DNA from: Cherax quadricarinatus
Taxonomy: Eukaryota; Arthropoda; Malacostraca; Decapoda; Parastacidae
DNA: 64,000 nt
Direction of reading: 5' to 3'
Assembly: GCF_038502225.1 (NCBI RefSeq)
Contig: NC_091357.1
Coordinates: forward strand, 11,000,861-11,064,860
Made by a program: the position numbers and the translations under genes. Below the pieces are notes generated by a model. It was not told the DNA's origin, ran no database searches, and saw only the letters and a list, made by a program, of their open reading frames with translations. Shown one piece after another: positions 22,080 to 32,703 of the stretch (within the stretch, counting starts at the first letter, position 1; every line of letters begins with the position of its first letter).

Positions 22080-22325
22080 TGTGTTTATGATTCATTACCT
22101 TTGTAATTAGTCATGAGTGTGACCAGCTCTACCTGGAGCTCATTACCTTTGTAACTTCGGCATGATTGTGACCAGATCTAGTTCATTACATTTGTAACTT
22201 GCTCAGCTATCAAAACTCTGGAGTCCAGTCCCTGGACCAATTATGTACCTCTGTAATCTTTTGACTGCCTCCCACAGGATGGGTATGGGGTGCATAATAA
22301 AGATATTAAACTTAACTGTACGATT
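22080..22325 (+). repeat. LINE 3'-UTR fragment (ATTACCTTTGTAA family)
   Basis: It repeats CATTACCTTTGTAACT and ends GGATGGGTATGGGGTGCATAATAAAGATATTAAAC. Related copies are at 28650-29060 and 30595-30880. The same GGTATGGGGTGCA end occurs next to the I-like LINE RNase H relic at 29330, so it is probably a 3' UTR of that group. Confidence 0.55.
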
Positions 22326-22339
22326 GTCACTGTTAGTGA

Positions 22340-22640
22340 GAGACGAGGTTGTAGGATTATCACCGGTGGTGCAAGACTGGGTTGTAGGATTATCACCGGT
22401 GGTGCAAAACTGGGTTGTAGGATTATCACCGGTGGTGGAAGACTGGGTTGTAGGATTATCACCGGTGGTGCAAGACTGGGTTGGAGTATTATCACTGGTG
22501 GTGCAAGACTGGATTGTAGTATTATCACCGGTGGTGCAAAACTGGGTTGTAGGATTATCACCGGTGGTGCAAGACTGGGTTGTAGGATCATCACCGGTGG
22601 CGCAAGAGTGGGTTGTAGGAACTATCATTGATGTTGCAAA
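22340..22640 (+). repeat. 33-bp minisatellite, about 9 units
   Basis: The unit is GTTGTAGGATTATCACCGGT followed by GGTGCAAGACTGG. 33 is a multiple of three, so four overlapping frames of 113-141 codons stay open on both strands. These are not genes. Confidence 0.93.
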
Positions 22641-22810
22641 AATTGGGTTGCAGTAGGAGGGGACGGCGAAACCAGACGAACCCAGAGGTACATAGATGAC
22701 ACAGCCGTACTATACCCAGGTAAACATAAGGTTTAACGTGCAGACTCCGGGGTATAAATATCAAGCCACAGCCAGCACGCGGGTAGCGTGAGCTAAGGTA
22801 ACCTCTCCCT

Positions 22811-23770
22811 CATGCTGCTGTTGCTGCTGCTGTCACTACTACTGCTGCTGCTGCTACCAATACCACTGCTGCTGTTGCTGATGTCACTACCACTGCTGCT
22901 CTTGCTGCTATCACTGCCACTGCTGTTGTTGCTGCTATCACTACAACTGCTGCTGTTGCTATCACTACCACTGCTGCTGTTGCTGTTACCACTTCCACTG
23001 CTGCTGTTGCTGCAACCACTACTACTGATGCTGCTCTCACTACCACTGCTGCTGTTGCTGTTACCACTACCACTGCTGCTGTTACTGCTACCACTACTAC
23101 TGATGCTGCTATCACTACTACTGCTGCTGTTGCTCTCACTACCACTGCTGCTGTTACCACTTCCACTGCTGCTGTTGCTGCAACCACTACTACTGATGCT
23201 GCTATCACTACTACTGCTGCTGTTGCTCTCACTACCACTGTTGCTGTTGCTGTTACCACTACCACTGCTGCTGTTACTGCTACCACTACTACTGATGCTG
23301 CTATCACTACTACTGCTGCTGTTGCTGCTACCACTACAACTGCTGCTGTTGCTGCTACTTCTACCACTGCTGCTGTTGCTGCCACCACTACCACTGCTGC
23401 TGTTGTTGCTATCACTACCACTGCTGCTGCTGTTGCTATCACTAAAACTGCTGCTGTTGCTGCTGTTATCACTATCACTGCTGTTGTTGCTGCTATCACT
23501 ACCACTGCTGCTGTTGCTGCTATCACTATCACTGCTGCAGTCGTTATCACTGGTGCTCCTCTTGCTATCACTACTGCTGCTGCTGCTGTCACTACTACAG
23601 CTACTGCTGCTATCACTACTGCTGCTGCTGTTACTACCACTACTGCTGCTGTCACTAATACTGTTGCTGTCACTACTACTGGTGATGGCATTACCACTGC
23701 TGCTGATGTCACTAATACTACCGCTGCTGTGCTACTACTGATGCTGCTGTCACTCCTACTGCTGCTGTAG
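22811..23770 (+). repeat. Compound CTG/ACT trinucleotide array
   Basis: Nearly 1 kb of mixed CTG, TTG, ACT and ATC triplets, with higher-order blocks such as ACCACTACTACTGATGCTGC recurring near 23015, 23093 and 23190. The frames (plus poly-Leu, minus Val/Ala/Ile-rich) are open because of the 3-bp period. Low complexity and no start context argue against coding. Confidence 0.92.
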
Positions 23771-23794
23771 TTGATAAATACGTACAAGCAGCAA

Positions 23795-23915
23795 TTGGAA
23801 ACTTTCCTGACAACATTTCGCCTGACAACGTTTCGGCTTTATCAAATCTGATTAGACCTGATAAAGCCTACTGCGGAGGCGAAACGTTGGCTTAATAAAG
23901 TTTGCAAATGCTCGT
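23795..23915 (+). repeat. Relative of the GAAACGTT stem-loop repeat
   Basis: CCTGATAAAGCCTACTGCGG, AGGCGAAACGTTGGC and TTAATAAAGTT parallel the motif order at 3838-3880 in otherwise different sequence. An inverted partial copy precedes it (GCCTGACAACGTTTCGGC). Confidence 0.5.
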
Positions 23916-24069
23916 CCTCAAATAAGAGAATAAACGTACTTCAGGTGAAACTCAAGATTCTCCCCGGAGCTGCCTACGTCTCAAATACTTCATCCAGCTC
24001 CCCGGCGGTGGGCCGTGTACCCAGAATGCTACAGGCATTTTCCCTTTGAATCGCAACACAGTTTCTGAA

Positions 24070-25195
24070 AGAGAAACCTGGCCGCTATGGGGTCCTTGGT
24101 TTCTGTGATGAGTTTTTCACCTAACTCTTTCGGGAATTTTAGAGCACACTTGCTCTATGCTTCGAGGGTTTCCGATCCTACTGGGACGAAGTTATAGCAT
24201 GGTGACAGCCCTCTGTATTTGTTGATCTTCTGGGTCTCCCTAAAACTGGCTGCCCCATCCCCTTCGGCTTCAGAGTATGGAAAGTAGGTATCAGCCATCG
24301 TAGAGGCACAGGTGTAGTCCCATGTAATCTGCTTACCGTCCTTCCAGGGTAGCGCAGTGACCCCATCTGGATGCTTTTTTGCTTGTCAGACCTCTGTACC
24401 TGAGGTTCCCGTTCTGCTGGGCAACGGGCTATAGCAAAACTTCTCTTGATCTCATGTCTGGCATACTTCTCTTCTTATGACAGACAAGACCATGTAGCCC
24501 AAATTGATCAGGCGATGCCCTGCCGCAAATGCACTTACGTTCGGTGAGTATGGGGGCGGCTAGGTAAAGAGCTACACCAATCCGAATGGCCTGTGGGTCG
24601 AGTCGAATGCCCAAGGAGAAATTAGGAACAGCTAAAATGAAACCTGAATGTGTTGCCCTCACCGCTGGAGGCGAGCTTTGTCCTTTCCTGAGGCGTTGTT
24701 GAGCACTGTGCTGGCGATTTTTTCCCACGACTGGTTTGTTCCAGCGGGAGTTTGCTCTGGACGGAGCTGGACTGCTTGAAGAGTCTGCAAGGCTGTTCCA
24801 CTGCGCGGTTGCTTCGATGAACTTCGGGTCTTGAGCTCCTACAGCACCTTTCAAGCATTAGGCGACAATCTCCTAGGTCACTGGAAGTCATACACCCCTA
24901 TATCTTCCAGTCGCACTGGAAGAGTTGCTTGATCCCATTGGTGATCTTCCAGCGACAGGTTCAGTGCCTTCCTAGAGATAGATCTCAAGGGTGCCTCATA
25001 TTCACTGAGTGTTGAGTTGTCGGAGGGTGCACACCTCAAGAAGTAAATTGTGAGGAGGAGATACAGGGCGTCATCGGCATCCAGATCACTTATTCTCGCC
25101 TTCATCTTCTTCAGGTCATCCAGTTTGTCCTTGAGGACTCTGTTGATGGCCTGATGACCTATTTTACCAGCAACATGATAGGTCACTCTCCATCC
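24070..25195 (-). pseudogene. Retroelement polyprotein C-terminal relic
   Basis: Three minus-strand stretches read in order. 25186..24878 encodes a segment with LSLEDHQWDQATLPVRL. 24854..24429 encodes ICGRASPDQFGLHGLVCHKK with a Cys/His cluster. About 24390..24180 encodes PDGVTALPWKDGKQITWDYT. This order matches the C-terminal part of a family often annotated as RNA-directed DNA polymerase in invertebrates. Stops and frameshifts separate the pieces and no reverse transcriptase core is present. The clade assignment is left open. Confidence 0.55.
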
Positions 25196-25445
25196 GAATT
25201 AACAAGAAAATAAGTAAATGTGAGTGACCATGGGATGCGGGTGGGTCTGGCTGCCTCGTCCCCGTCACCAGCTGATTGTCACCACCAAAATACACTCTCG
25301 TGGGAGGTATGAATTAACTCCCATTTTCTTCGTACACTTTTGTGCCAACATTGTGAACCACTTGTTTAACATAAGTTATGACTTTCTTGTCCATTTGTAT
25401 AGCTGGTACATATTACTGAACATATTAATCAATTTAAGAAATTTC

Positions 25446-25447
25446 TC

Positions 25448-25481
<34 letters not shown>

Positions 25482-25482
25482 G
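25446..25482 (+). repeat. (AAT)n microsatellite
   Basis: About 12 units of AAT. The flanks 25200-25445 and 25483-25560 hold nothing recognisable. Confidence 0.9.
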
Positions 25483-25562
25483 AATCATTCATTCGCGCTC
25501 AAGTTCGTATATTTTACACTTAAATAAACATTAGTTGTTTTATGCAAATTATTTTTGTTATT

Positions 25563-26950
25563 AACACATCGACCGTTTCCCACCAAGACATGGTGACCCA
25601 AAAAAGAAGTAACACTTTCATCAACATTCACTCTATCACTCTCTTGCCAGAGGCGTGCGTACACTACAGTTAAAAAATTACAACACCTCTGCTTCAGAGC
25701 GCAGGCGTTGTACTTCCCACCTCCAGGACTGTAGTCCGGCTTGCCGGGTTTCCCTGAATCCCTTCATGTTACTTTACTCACACTCCAATAGTACGAGAAG
25801 TAAAAGAAAAAAAAACATTTGTCTCCACTCGCTCCTAACACGCTAACACATGCTTACTGGAAGCCCAAGCCCATCGCACGCAAAACTTCCTTTACCCCCT
25901 CCCTCCAACATTTCCTAGGCCGACCTCTACCCCACCTTCCTTCCACTACAGATATTATACGCTCTCCAAGTCATTCTATTTTGTTCCATCCTTTCATAAA
26001 TGTCCAAACCACCTCAACAACCCCTCCTCAGCCCTCTGGATAATACGTTTCGTAACCCTGCACCTTCTCCTAATTTCTAGACTACAGATTCTCTTTATAT
26101 TCACACTGCACATTCCCCTCAGACATGTCATCTCCACTGCCTCCAGCCTTCTCCTTGCTGCAACATTCACCACTCATGATTCATACCCATATAAAAGTAT
26201 TTGTATAAGTATACTCTCATACGTATGTTGGTTTGCGTGCAGCCAGCAGCAACAGCCTGGTTGATCAGGCTCTGATCCACCAGGAGGCCTGGTCTCAGAC
26301 CGGGCCGCGGGGGCGTTGACCCCCGGAACTCTCTCCAGGTAAACTCCAGGTACAATAAGTGTCAGGGGCCCGAGACTGTTCAACTGCCTCCCAGCATACA
26401 TAAGGGGGATTACCAACAGGCCCCTGGCAGTCTTCAAGCTGGCACTGGACAAGCACCTAAAGTCGGTTCCTGACCAGCCGGGCTGTGGCTCGTACGTTGG
26501 TTTGCGTGCAGCCAGCAGTAACAGCCTGGTTGATCAGGCTCTGATCCACCAGGAGGCCTGGTCACAGACCGGGCCGCGGGGGCGTTGACCCCCGGAACTC
26601 TCTCCAGGTAAACTCCAGGTAATACATTATTCTCTTTGCTTCCATGAATAATGTTCTTTGTCTCCACAAACTCCTCAGTGCACCACTTACCTTTTTCCCC
26701 CTCATCACTTCTATGATTCACCTCATCTTTCATGAGACACATCTGCTGACAGGTCCACTCCCAGATATCTGTATACATTCACTTCTTCCATACTTTCTCC
26801 CTCCAACCTGATATCCAGTCTTTCATTCCCTATTTTTTTTATCCTCATCACCTTACTCTTTCCTGTATTCACTTTTAATTTCCTTCTATTACATACCCTT
26901 CCAAACTCGGTCACCGACCTCTGCAACTTCTCTTCAGAATTTCCCGAAAG
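25563..26950 (-). pseudogene. RTE LINE 3' fragment, interrupted
   Basis: Minus strand, 26950..26633 encodes the RT end region (residues such as GKSKVMRI and YRYLGVDLSAD) corresponding to 50810-51010 of the intact-like RTE copy. 26222..25563 continues with the C-terminus and 3' UTR, including the complement of GGTGCCTGCACTCTGAAG-type sequence. A LINE A 3'-end pair (26223-26632) splits it. Several stops and frameshifts are present. Confidence 0.75.
26223..26632 (+). mobile_element. Two head-to-tail LINE A 3' ends
   Basis: 26223-26351 is a short LINE A end from ACGTTGGTTTGCGTGCAGCC to the tail ACTCCAGGTA. 26352-26632 is a longer end beginning at ATAAGTGTCAGGGGCCCGAG and ending in the same tail. 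Both match 38936-39202. The longer one starts exactly at the tail of the shorter one. Confidence 0.85.
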
Positions 26951-27140
26951 CACAGTGCAAATTATATATGCAAATTATGTAGTTTATTGTGTATACACCT
27001 AGAGTTAAATATGTGGCAGCAATTCTGATTTACTTGTAAAATAAAAACTGGTAGATGTGACGTAGTTTTTAGAAAAAGCTGTTAAGATTCCTGACAATAG
27101 GGAAATGGTATATAAGCTATATAGCAATGTGTAATGATAT

Positions 27141-27302
27141 CGGTTTCCCCTCAAGGGAGGGTCTGACGCCAGTGAGGGGCTCTTGATCCAAGGAAATGGA
27201 TCTGCTCTCCCTTGGAATGAATCTGATTATTACCTCCCATCCATTCCCCAGGGCATTGTATGACCCGTATGGGTTTAGCGCTCCCCATGAAGGTGATAAC
27301 AA
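27141..27302 (+). repeat. T-repeat copy 4
   Basis: CCCCTCAAGGGAGGGTCTGA to TATGGGTTTAGCGCTCCCCA. The tail is weak (GGTGATAACAAGG). Confidence 0.7.
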
Positions 27303-27319
27303 GGGCAGTGACATTTAGA

Positions 27320-27436
27320 TTAATAGAAGACCAGGACTCACAACCGAAAGTTTCTAGATTTGATTACCAGATAGGGCGAGACTTACGAGCAAGTCACTAT
27401 GTCCCCTGTTCACCTAGCAGTAAATAAGTACCTAAA
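27320..27436 (+). repeat. SINE fragment
   Basis: A decayed B-box region (AGATTTGATTACCAG) is followed by CCCCTGTTCACCTAGCAGTAA and AAGTACCTAAATGTTA, the standard SINE body. Body-like sequence resumes near 27682 (GGCGTTAGCCGATGGTTGTG). Confidence 0.6.
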
Positions 27437-27583
27437 TGTTATGTTATTAATTTGGAGAGTAATAATCCCATGGAGATCATACAGCGAGTGGGGGAGATGG
27501 GAGGTAATCATATTCGATCCTAGAGGAGATAAGGTCCAATTTCTTGAATCAGGAGCCCCTCCCAAGCATCAAGGAACCTAGGT
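27437..27583 (-). repeat. T-repeat copy 5, inside a SINE
   Basis: Reverse orientation, with CATACAGCGAGTGGGGGAGA and CAGGAGCCCCTCCCAAGCAT. It interrupts the SINE sequence described on either side. Confidence 0.6.
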
Positions 27584-27969
27584 GGAGATAAATGGTATAA
27601 AATACCGACACGATAGAAAGGTAGACACAAAAGCAGTATAATGCGATTCTTTATTGACTACGTGTCTACTTTTCCAAGGAATCTAGGCGTTAGCCGATGG
27701 TTGTGGGTGGCATTCTCAGGGAGAGTAGCATACCTTGCATAGGGCTGGGCTGTGATATAAGCTGAGAAACAATAACAGCTCTTAAACTGTAAATTCAACA
27801 GTGTATAAAAAAAATATAAGGGTTATCGTTCAAGGTAAGCACATACGGTAGCTCAGCGTAGTCAGCTTCGTATTTTTATAGCTTCATAAAAATAGTTCCT
27901 TGAAGACACGTGTTCTCGTACACTGGAGTACACGAGGACTTGGCTGCGTCTCTCGTGTCTCACACCAAA

Positions 27970-28205
27970 CAATGATCTGACATTGACAATGAACTGGAAG
28001 CAACATTAATCAGTGGTAATGAGTTGACAATGACATTGATCAGTGACAGTGAACTGGCAGTGACAGTGATAGTAAACTAACAGAGATAATCTGACATCGA
28101 CAGTGAACTGACAGTGAAAATCTGACATCAACAATGAACTGACATACAATGGACACAGTAACAATGAACTGACAATGAAAATAAGCTGACAAAAACAATG
28201 AATTG
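27970..28205 (+). repeat. Degenerate GACAATGAACT repeat
   Basis: Irregular repeats of GACAGTGAACTGACAATGA-like units of about 18-30 bp. No frame is meaningful here. Confidence 0.6.
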
Positions 28206-28440
28206 ACAACAGCAATAAGATAAGATTTTGTTCGGATTTTAACCCCGAGGGACTGTCTTACTTCCATTGTGGTCCTCAATCTTGTCCCCCGGGATGCGAC
28301 CCACACCAGTCTACTAACATCCAGGTACCTACTTGCTTGTTAGGTGAACGGGACAACAAGTGTAAGGAAACGCCCAGGGGATTGAACCACGGGCACTCAG
28401 CGTGTGAAGCGAGAGAGTTGCCTACCAGGCAACGGGCCAC
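28206..28440 (-). mobile_element. tRNA-derived SINE, minus copy
   Basis: The tail complement AAGATAAGATTTTGTTCGG is at 28207. The body follows and the head complement (GCCTACCAGGCAACGGGCCACC) is at about 28420-28441. The B-box is decayed (complement GGATTGAACCACGG). One copy of the head only, with no 19-bp multiplication. Confidence 0.8.
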
Positions 28441-28497
28441 CCTATAAAATGATTGACAAAGACGTGACAATGACAAACTGACGAAGAACACAGGCTG

Positions 28498-28568
28498 GTG
28501 TGTGTACTCGCCTAGTTGTACTCACCTAGTTGAGGTTGCAGGGGTCGAGTCCTAGCTCCTGGCCCCGC

Positions 28569-28634
<66 letters not shown>
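28498..28634 (-). mobile_element. LINE B 3' tail with adjacent (CA)n
   Basis: Minus strand: GGGGCCAGGAGCTAGGACTC, then CCCCTGCAACCTCAACTAGG and two copies of the TAGGTGAGTAC tail. The 5' truncation point abuts (CA)n (28572-28634 as TG on the plus strand). Confidence 0.8.
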
Positions 28635-28637
<3 letters not shown>

Positions 28638-28649
28638 ACCCAACAATTA

Positions 28650-29060
28650 ATATTTGCACCAATAACTCATTATAGTTGTGACCGGGTGTGGACGTGTGAA
28701 TTGCTCATTACCTTATAATTTGTTCATGATTGTAGCCATGTATAAACATAAGTATGTAAATTTACTTACTTACATGATTCATTACCTTTGTAACTTCAAT
28801 TCATTACTTTTGTACCTTGTTGAGCTATCAAAACTTTGGGGCCAGTCCCTAGACCCATTATGTACCTCTGTAATCTGTAAATACCTTTGTAATTTGTCAT
28901 GATTGTGACCATATCTACCTGGAGTTTATTACCTTTGTAACTTGCTCAGCTATCAAAACTTTGGGGCCCAGTCCCTGGACTCATCATGTACCTCTGTAAT
29001 CTTTTGACTGCCGCCCACAGGATAGGTATGGGGTGCATAATAAGCATATTAAACTAAAAA
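28650..29060 (+). repeat. LINE 3'-UTR fragments (ATTACCTTTGTAA family)
   Basis: Repeated TTACCTTTGTAACTT motifs. The end GGATAGGTATGGGGTGCATAATAAGCATATTAAAC is at 29018-29053. A partial internal duplication brackets 28780-28930. Confidence 0.55.
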
Positions 29061-29319
29061 CGTGAGCTTTATCAAGTCACGCCACCATGACCAGAGCAGA
29101 AGTTTCGCCTCCTCGATCTCATTACTGACAGTCCATGGGGTTCAATACGACATACGTTGTGTTGGCCCTATAAACCCCTGATAAACAATATTCAAAGTTA
29201 CAAGCTTAGCAGTTAAGACTTCTGTGCTAGCCTTCGACGGGTGTGTAAGTAAGTTTATTCAGGTATACACAAATACATTTACATAGAATTATCATACATA
29301 GAAGCATATGTGTAGATTA

Positions 29320-30500
29320 GATTTTTTTAGATTTTGCCACCGAAGTGGCTAGTTTATTGTGCACCCCATATCCATCCTGTGGACGGTAGCGCGAGAGCAT
29401 ATGGATACACAAAAGGCCTAGGAACTAGGCCCCAAAGGGTTAACAGGAATACATATGGATTTATATCTACATATCTATAGTTCACTTATCTGTTACAAGC
29501 AAATTTAGGAAATTTGCTTAGTATATCTGGTATCTTATTTTCATTAATAAGATATCTTGACATGTCACATAGGTTATTATACTGTCTGTCTCTGTATTCC
29601 TCAATAAGTGGACAATTAAGCACATAGTGTTCAAGAGAGTGACCATATGCCTGATCACATAATTTACATTTAGTTTGATCATCATCTGTGTGTCTCCCAA
29701 ACTGCCAGAAGTACTTGTAACCAAGCCTAAGCCTGGCCACTACAACATCAGTCAGTCTGTTCACATTGCAAGTTACTCCATAAACATACTTATCTACGTT
29801 CATGTTATCATAGTGGGTTATAGATCTACTCAGGCTTCTAACTGCATTCCTATAACAATCATCTTCATTATTTACTTCTCTCCTAATATTATTCCTAATG
29901 CTAGACACAGTTATACCAAAGTTATATTCTACATTCTCCTTCTGGGTACTCTTCTTGGCTAACATATCAACTTTATCATGAAGGAGTAATCCAATGTGTG
30001 ATGGTATCCATAGCAATTGTACATTAATTCCTTTGTCCCTAATTTTTGAGTATCTATACCTGGCTTCCCCAATGAGCATGTTGTTGGAGTCATTATATGA
30101 GTCAAGAGCCTTCAATGATGACATAGAATCAGTAATGATGATAGAGTCAAGCTCAGTGTCATAGGTTAGCTTTAGTAAGTAAGTAAGTAAGTTTATTCAG
30201 GTATACACAAATACAGTTACATAGAATTATCATACATAGCAGCATATGTGTAGAGAACCTAGGATAACCCAAAAAAGTCAGACAGAGTGACTTATTTCCA
30301 TTGGGGTCCTTTAGCGCCATTAGGATTGCAAACAATTCAGTTTGCAGTGTAGACGCCCAGTTGTTAATTCTTATGCCTAACTCAACAAATTTATTATCGT
30401 TCTTAACTAGGGAGGTGGCAACAAGAGCAGATGCAGCCCTGCCAGAAGACTCCTGTTTAGATCCATCAGTGTATATAACTTGTGATAACTTATTACTACC
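29320..30500 (-). pseudogene. I-like LINE RNase H domain relic
   Basis: Minus strand. 30500..30310 encodes the first RNase H motif (IYTDGSKQESSGRAA) and QTELFAILMALK. 30170..29486 continues with ITDSMSSLKAL, LWIPSHIGLL and a Cys/His-bearing tail (CKLCDQAYGHSLEHYVLNC). D, E, D and H catalytic residues are all visible. 29330-29450 holds a 3' UTR ending near GGATATGGGGTGCACAATAAAC. RNase H after RT is known in the I/Nimb group. Here the RT is missing and a SINE interrupts the domain. Confidence 0.78.
30176..30309 (-). mobile_element. S2 SINE inserted in the RNase H relic
   Basis: It is flanked by a TTTAG duplication (30171-30175 and 30310-30314). On the minus strand it starts GGACCCCAATGGAAATAAGT, carries the core TTTTTTGGGTTATCCTAGG, and ends with GAATAAACTTACTTACTTAC. 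Length is about 134 bp. Removing it restores continuity of the LINE domain. Confidence 0.82.
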
Positions 30501-30504
30501 TAGG

Positions 30505-30880
30505 ATAACCTAGGAGAACCTAGGATAACCCAAAAAAGTCAGACATAGTGACTTATTTCCATTGGGGTACGTCTCGCTCTCGCCTGAGTGTCAGTTAGTT
30601 TAGTTTAATATCTTTATTATGCACCCCATACCCATCCTGCGGGCGGTAGTCAAAAGATTACAAAGGTACATAATGGGTCCAGGGACTGGACCCCAAAGTT
30701 ATGATAGCTGAACTAGTTACAAAGGTAATGAACTCCAGGTAGATCTGGTCACAATCATGGCAAGTTACAAAGGTAATGAATCAGCCTCACTCCTATACAT
30801 GGTTACAGTCATGAACAAATTACAGAGTAATGAGCCACTGATACGTCCACACCTGGTCACAATTGTAATGAGTTATAAAT
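30505..30880 (-). repeat. S2 core fragment and LINE 3'-UTR copy
   Basis: 30505-30570 repeats the S2 core complement (GATAACCCAAAAAAGTCAGA). 30595-30880 is an inverted copy of the ATTACCTTTGTAA family ending GTTTAATATCTTTATTATGC. Confidence 0.55.
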
Positions 30881-31140
30881 ACAAATATTAAGTGGGTCAT
30901 ACACCCACACGAGCGCACACGCACACACATACACACAAGAGGGCGCACGCACAGACACATGCACATGAGCGTACTAATATATCAGTGGTAGTGGAACGTC
31001 AGTGAACAATACTACGAGTGATAATTAAAGTTATTAGTTAAAGAAAGTGAGAGGAAAGCTGAAATCATAATATTTCAAAGCGCAAACCGTTGGGGGTCTT
31101 AGGCGCTGTTGCCACATTGGTAGCGGTAGGCCTGAAGAAG

Positions 31141-31218
31141 TGACGTCACGACAAGTTGTGTGCCATTATACATATAAAGTGAAGTGTATGTAATGTGAAG
31201 TGTATACTATCATCAGTG
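31141..31218 (+). promoter_or_regulatory. Candidate promoter: CRE palindrome, TATAAA, Inr-like
   Basis: TGACGTCA at 31141-31148 is a perfect CRE/ATF palindrome. TATAAA lies at 31173-31178 and an arthropod Inr-like TCAGTG at 31213-31218. TATA-Inr spacing (about 40 bp) is longer than usual. The following 60-codon frame (31279-31461) has a hydrophobic segment but only a GTG start, so no gene is called. Confidence 0.22.
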
Positions 31219-31925
31219 AAGAGTGAAATCGCGTGAGGAAGCGGGATGTATGAGAATATGTGGTTATAATCATCACGGGTGAAGGATCTCCAAAATAGGG
31301 ATTTAAGGCCTACGACGACGACTTCGTCATCAGCAGCTGGCAACTGTCACCGCAAGTTTATTCGCCTATTTGTGGTTTGCATGTTGACGGCCCTGGCTGG
31401 CCTTGCATACTGTTTGATACTGGTCACTCACTCCTGCAAGCTATTACCAGAATTAGAATAGAAATAGCATAGACATAGAGAATATAGTGTTGACGAGTGT
31501 GAGAAGGTAGGTGGGACAAGCTTTTAAGGGCAACATTGTAAGACGGTGCTAGGGTCAGGTCCCAGGAGGGTTGTGTCAGGTCACAAGAAGTTGCGGCCAG
31601 TCATTACACCGCACAAGATTCTCTCACACACACACACACACACACACATGCACACACGCACACAGGCAGTGTTACTACCAGTAGTTATTAGCAGTAAGAA
31701 TACATAGGAAGCTAGGAAGTCCTCTCTCAATGTGAACAAGGAAAATGATAATAACCAGCAACAATTAATACGTAAATCCAGAAAGGGCAATAAGTGGAGA
31801 GAGTAGATAATTGGGAAAGATAAATGAGACTAAATTTGTGCCTACACGACGGATCTTTCAACCACACAACCTACCCCCCGTAACCCTCCCTCCCTCACAC
31901 ACAAGCACACACACAAGGGTAAACA

Positions 31926-31926
<1 letters not shown>

Positions 31927-31998
<72 letters not shown>
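31927..31998 (+). repeat. (AC)n microsatellite at LINE B junction
   Basis: About 36 AC units, ending directly at LINE B sequence (AGCACGTCAAGAAACTAGAG). Confidence 0.95.
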
Positions 31999-32000
<2 letters not shown>

Positions 32001-32477
32001 CACGTCAAGAAACTAGAGAAAGTACAAAGGTTTGCAACAAGGTTAGTTCCAGAGCTAAGGGGAATGTCCTATGAAGAAAGATTAAGGGAAATCGGCCTGA
32101 CGACACTGGAGGACAGGAGGGTCAGGGGAGACATGATAATGACATATAAAATACTGCGTGGAATAGACAAGGTGGACAAGGACAGGATGTTCCAGGGAGG
32201 GGACACAGAAACAAGAGGCCACAATTGGAAGTTGAAGACACAAATGAGTCAGAGAGATAGTAGGAAGTATTTCTTCAGTCATAGAGTTGTAAGGCAGTGG
32301 AATAGCCTAGAAAATGACGTAGTGGAGGCAGGAACCATACACAGTTTTAAGACGAGGTTTGATAAAGCTCATGGAGCGGGGAGAGAGAGGGTCTAGTAGC
32401 AACCGGTGAAGAGGCGGGGCCAGGAGCTAGGACTCGACCCCTGCAACCACAAATAGGTGAGTACAAATAGGTGAGTA
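31999..32477 (+). mobile_element. LINE B 5'-truncated fragment 1
   Basis: It encodes the last ~125 residues of ORF2 (from VKKLEKVQRFATRL-equivalent to AGRERV and TAG at 32394-32396) and the 3' UTR with CCCCTGCAACCACAAATAGG and a doubled AATAGGTGAGTAC tail. (AC)n flanks both ends. Confidence 0.9.
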
Positions 32478-32501
32478 CACACACACACACACACACACAC
32501 A

Positions 32502-32547
32502 GCCAGGAGCTAGGACTCGACCCCTGCAACCACAAATAGGTGAGTAC
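32502..32547 (+). mobile_element. LINE B tail fragment 2
   Basis: Only the last ~46 bp of LINE B (CCAGGAGCTAGGACTCGACC to GGTGAGTAC), between (AC)n tracts at 32477-32500 and 32546-32701. Confidence 0.85.
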
Positions 32548-32605
32548 ACACACACACACACACATACACACATACACACATACACACACATACATACATA
32601 CATAA

Positions 32606-32701
<96 letters not shown>
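32546..32701 (+). repeat. (AC)n / (ACAT)n microsatellite
   Basis: Mixed ACAT units near 32563-32610, then about 45 pure AC units to 32701, ending directly at LINE B copy 1. Confidence 0.95.

Positions 32702-32703
<2 letters not shown>

Noticed and set aside
22203..22656. Four overlapping frames rich in SCTTGDNPTTQ or RIITGGARLG words
   Set aside because: A 33-bp tandem repeat read in several frames.
22812..23787. 300-codon poly-Leu and Val/Ala frames on both strands
   Set aside because: Triplet array with 3-bp periodicity; no start context, no domain.
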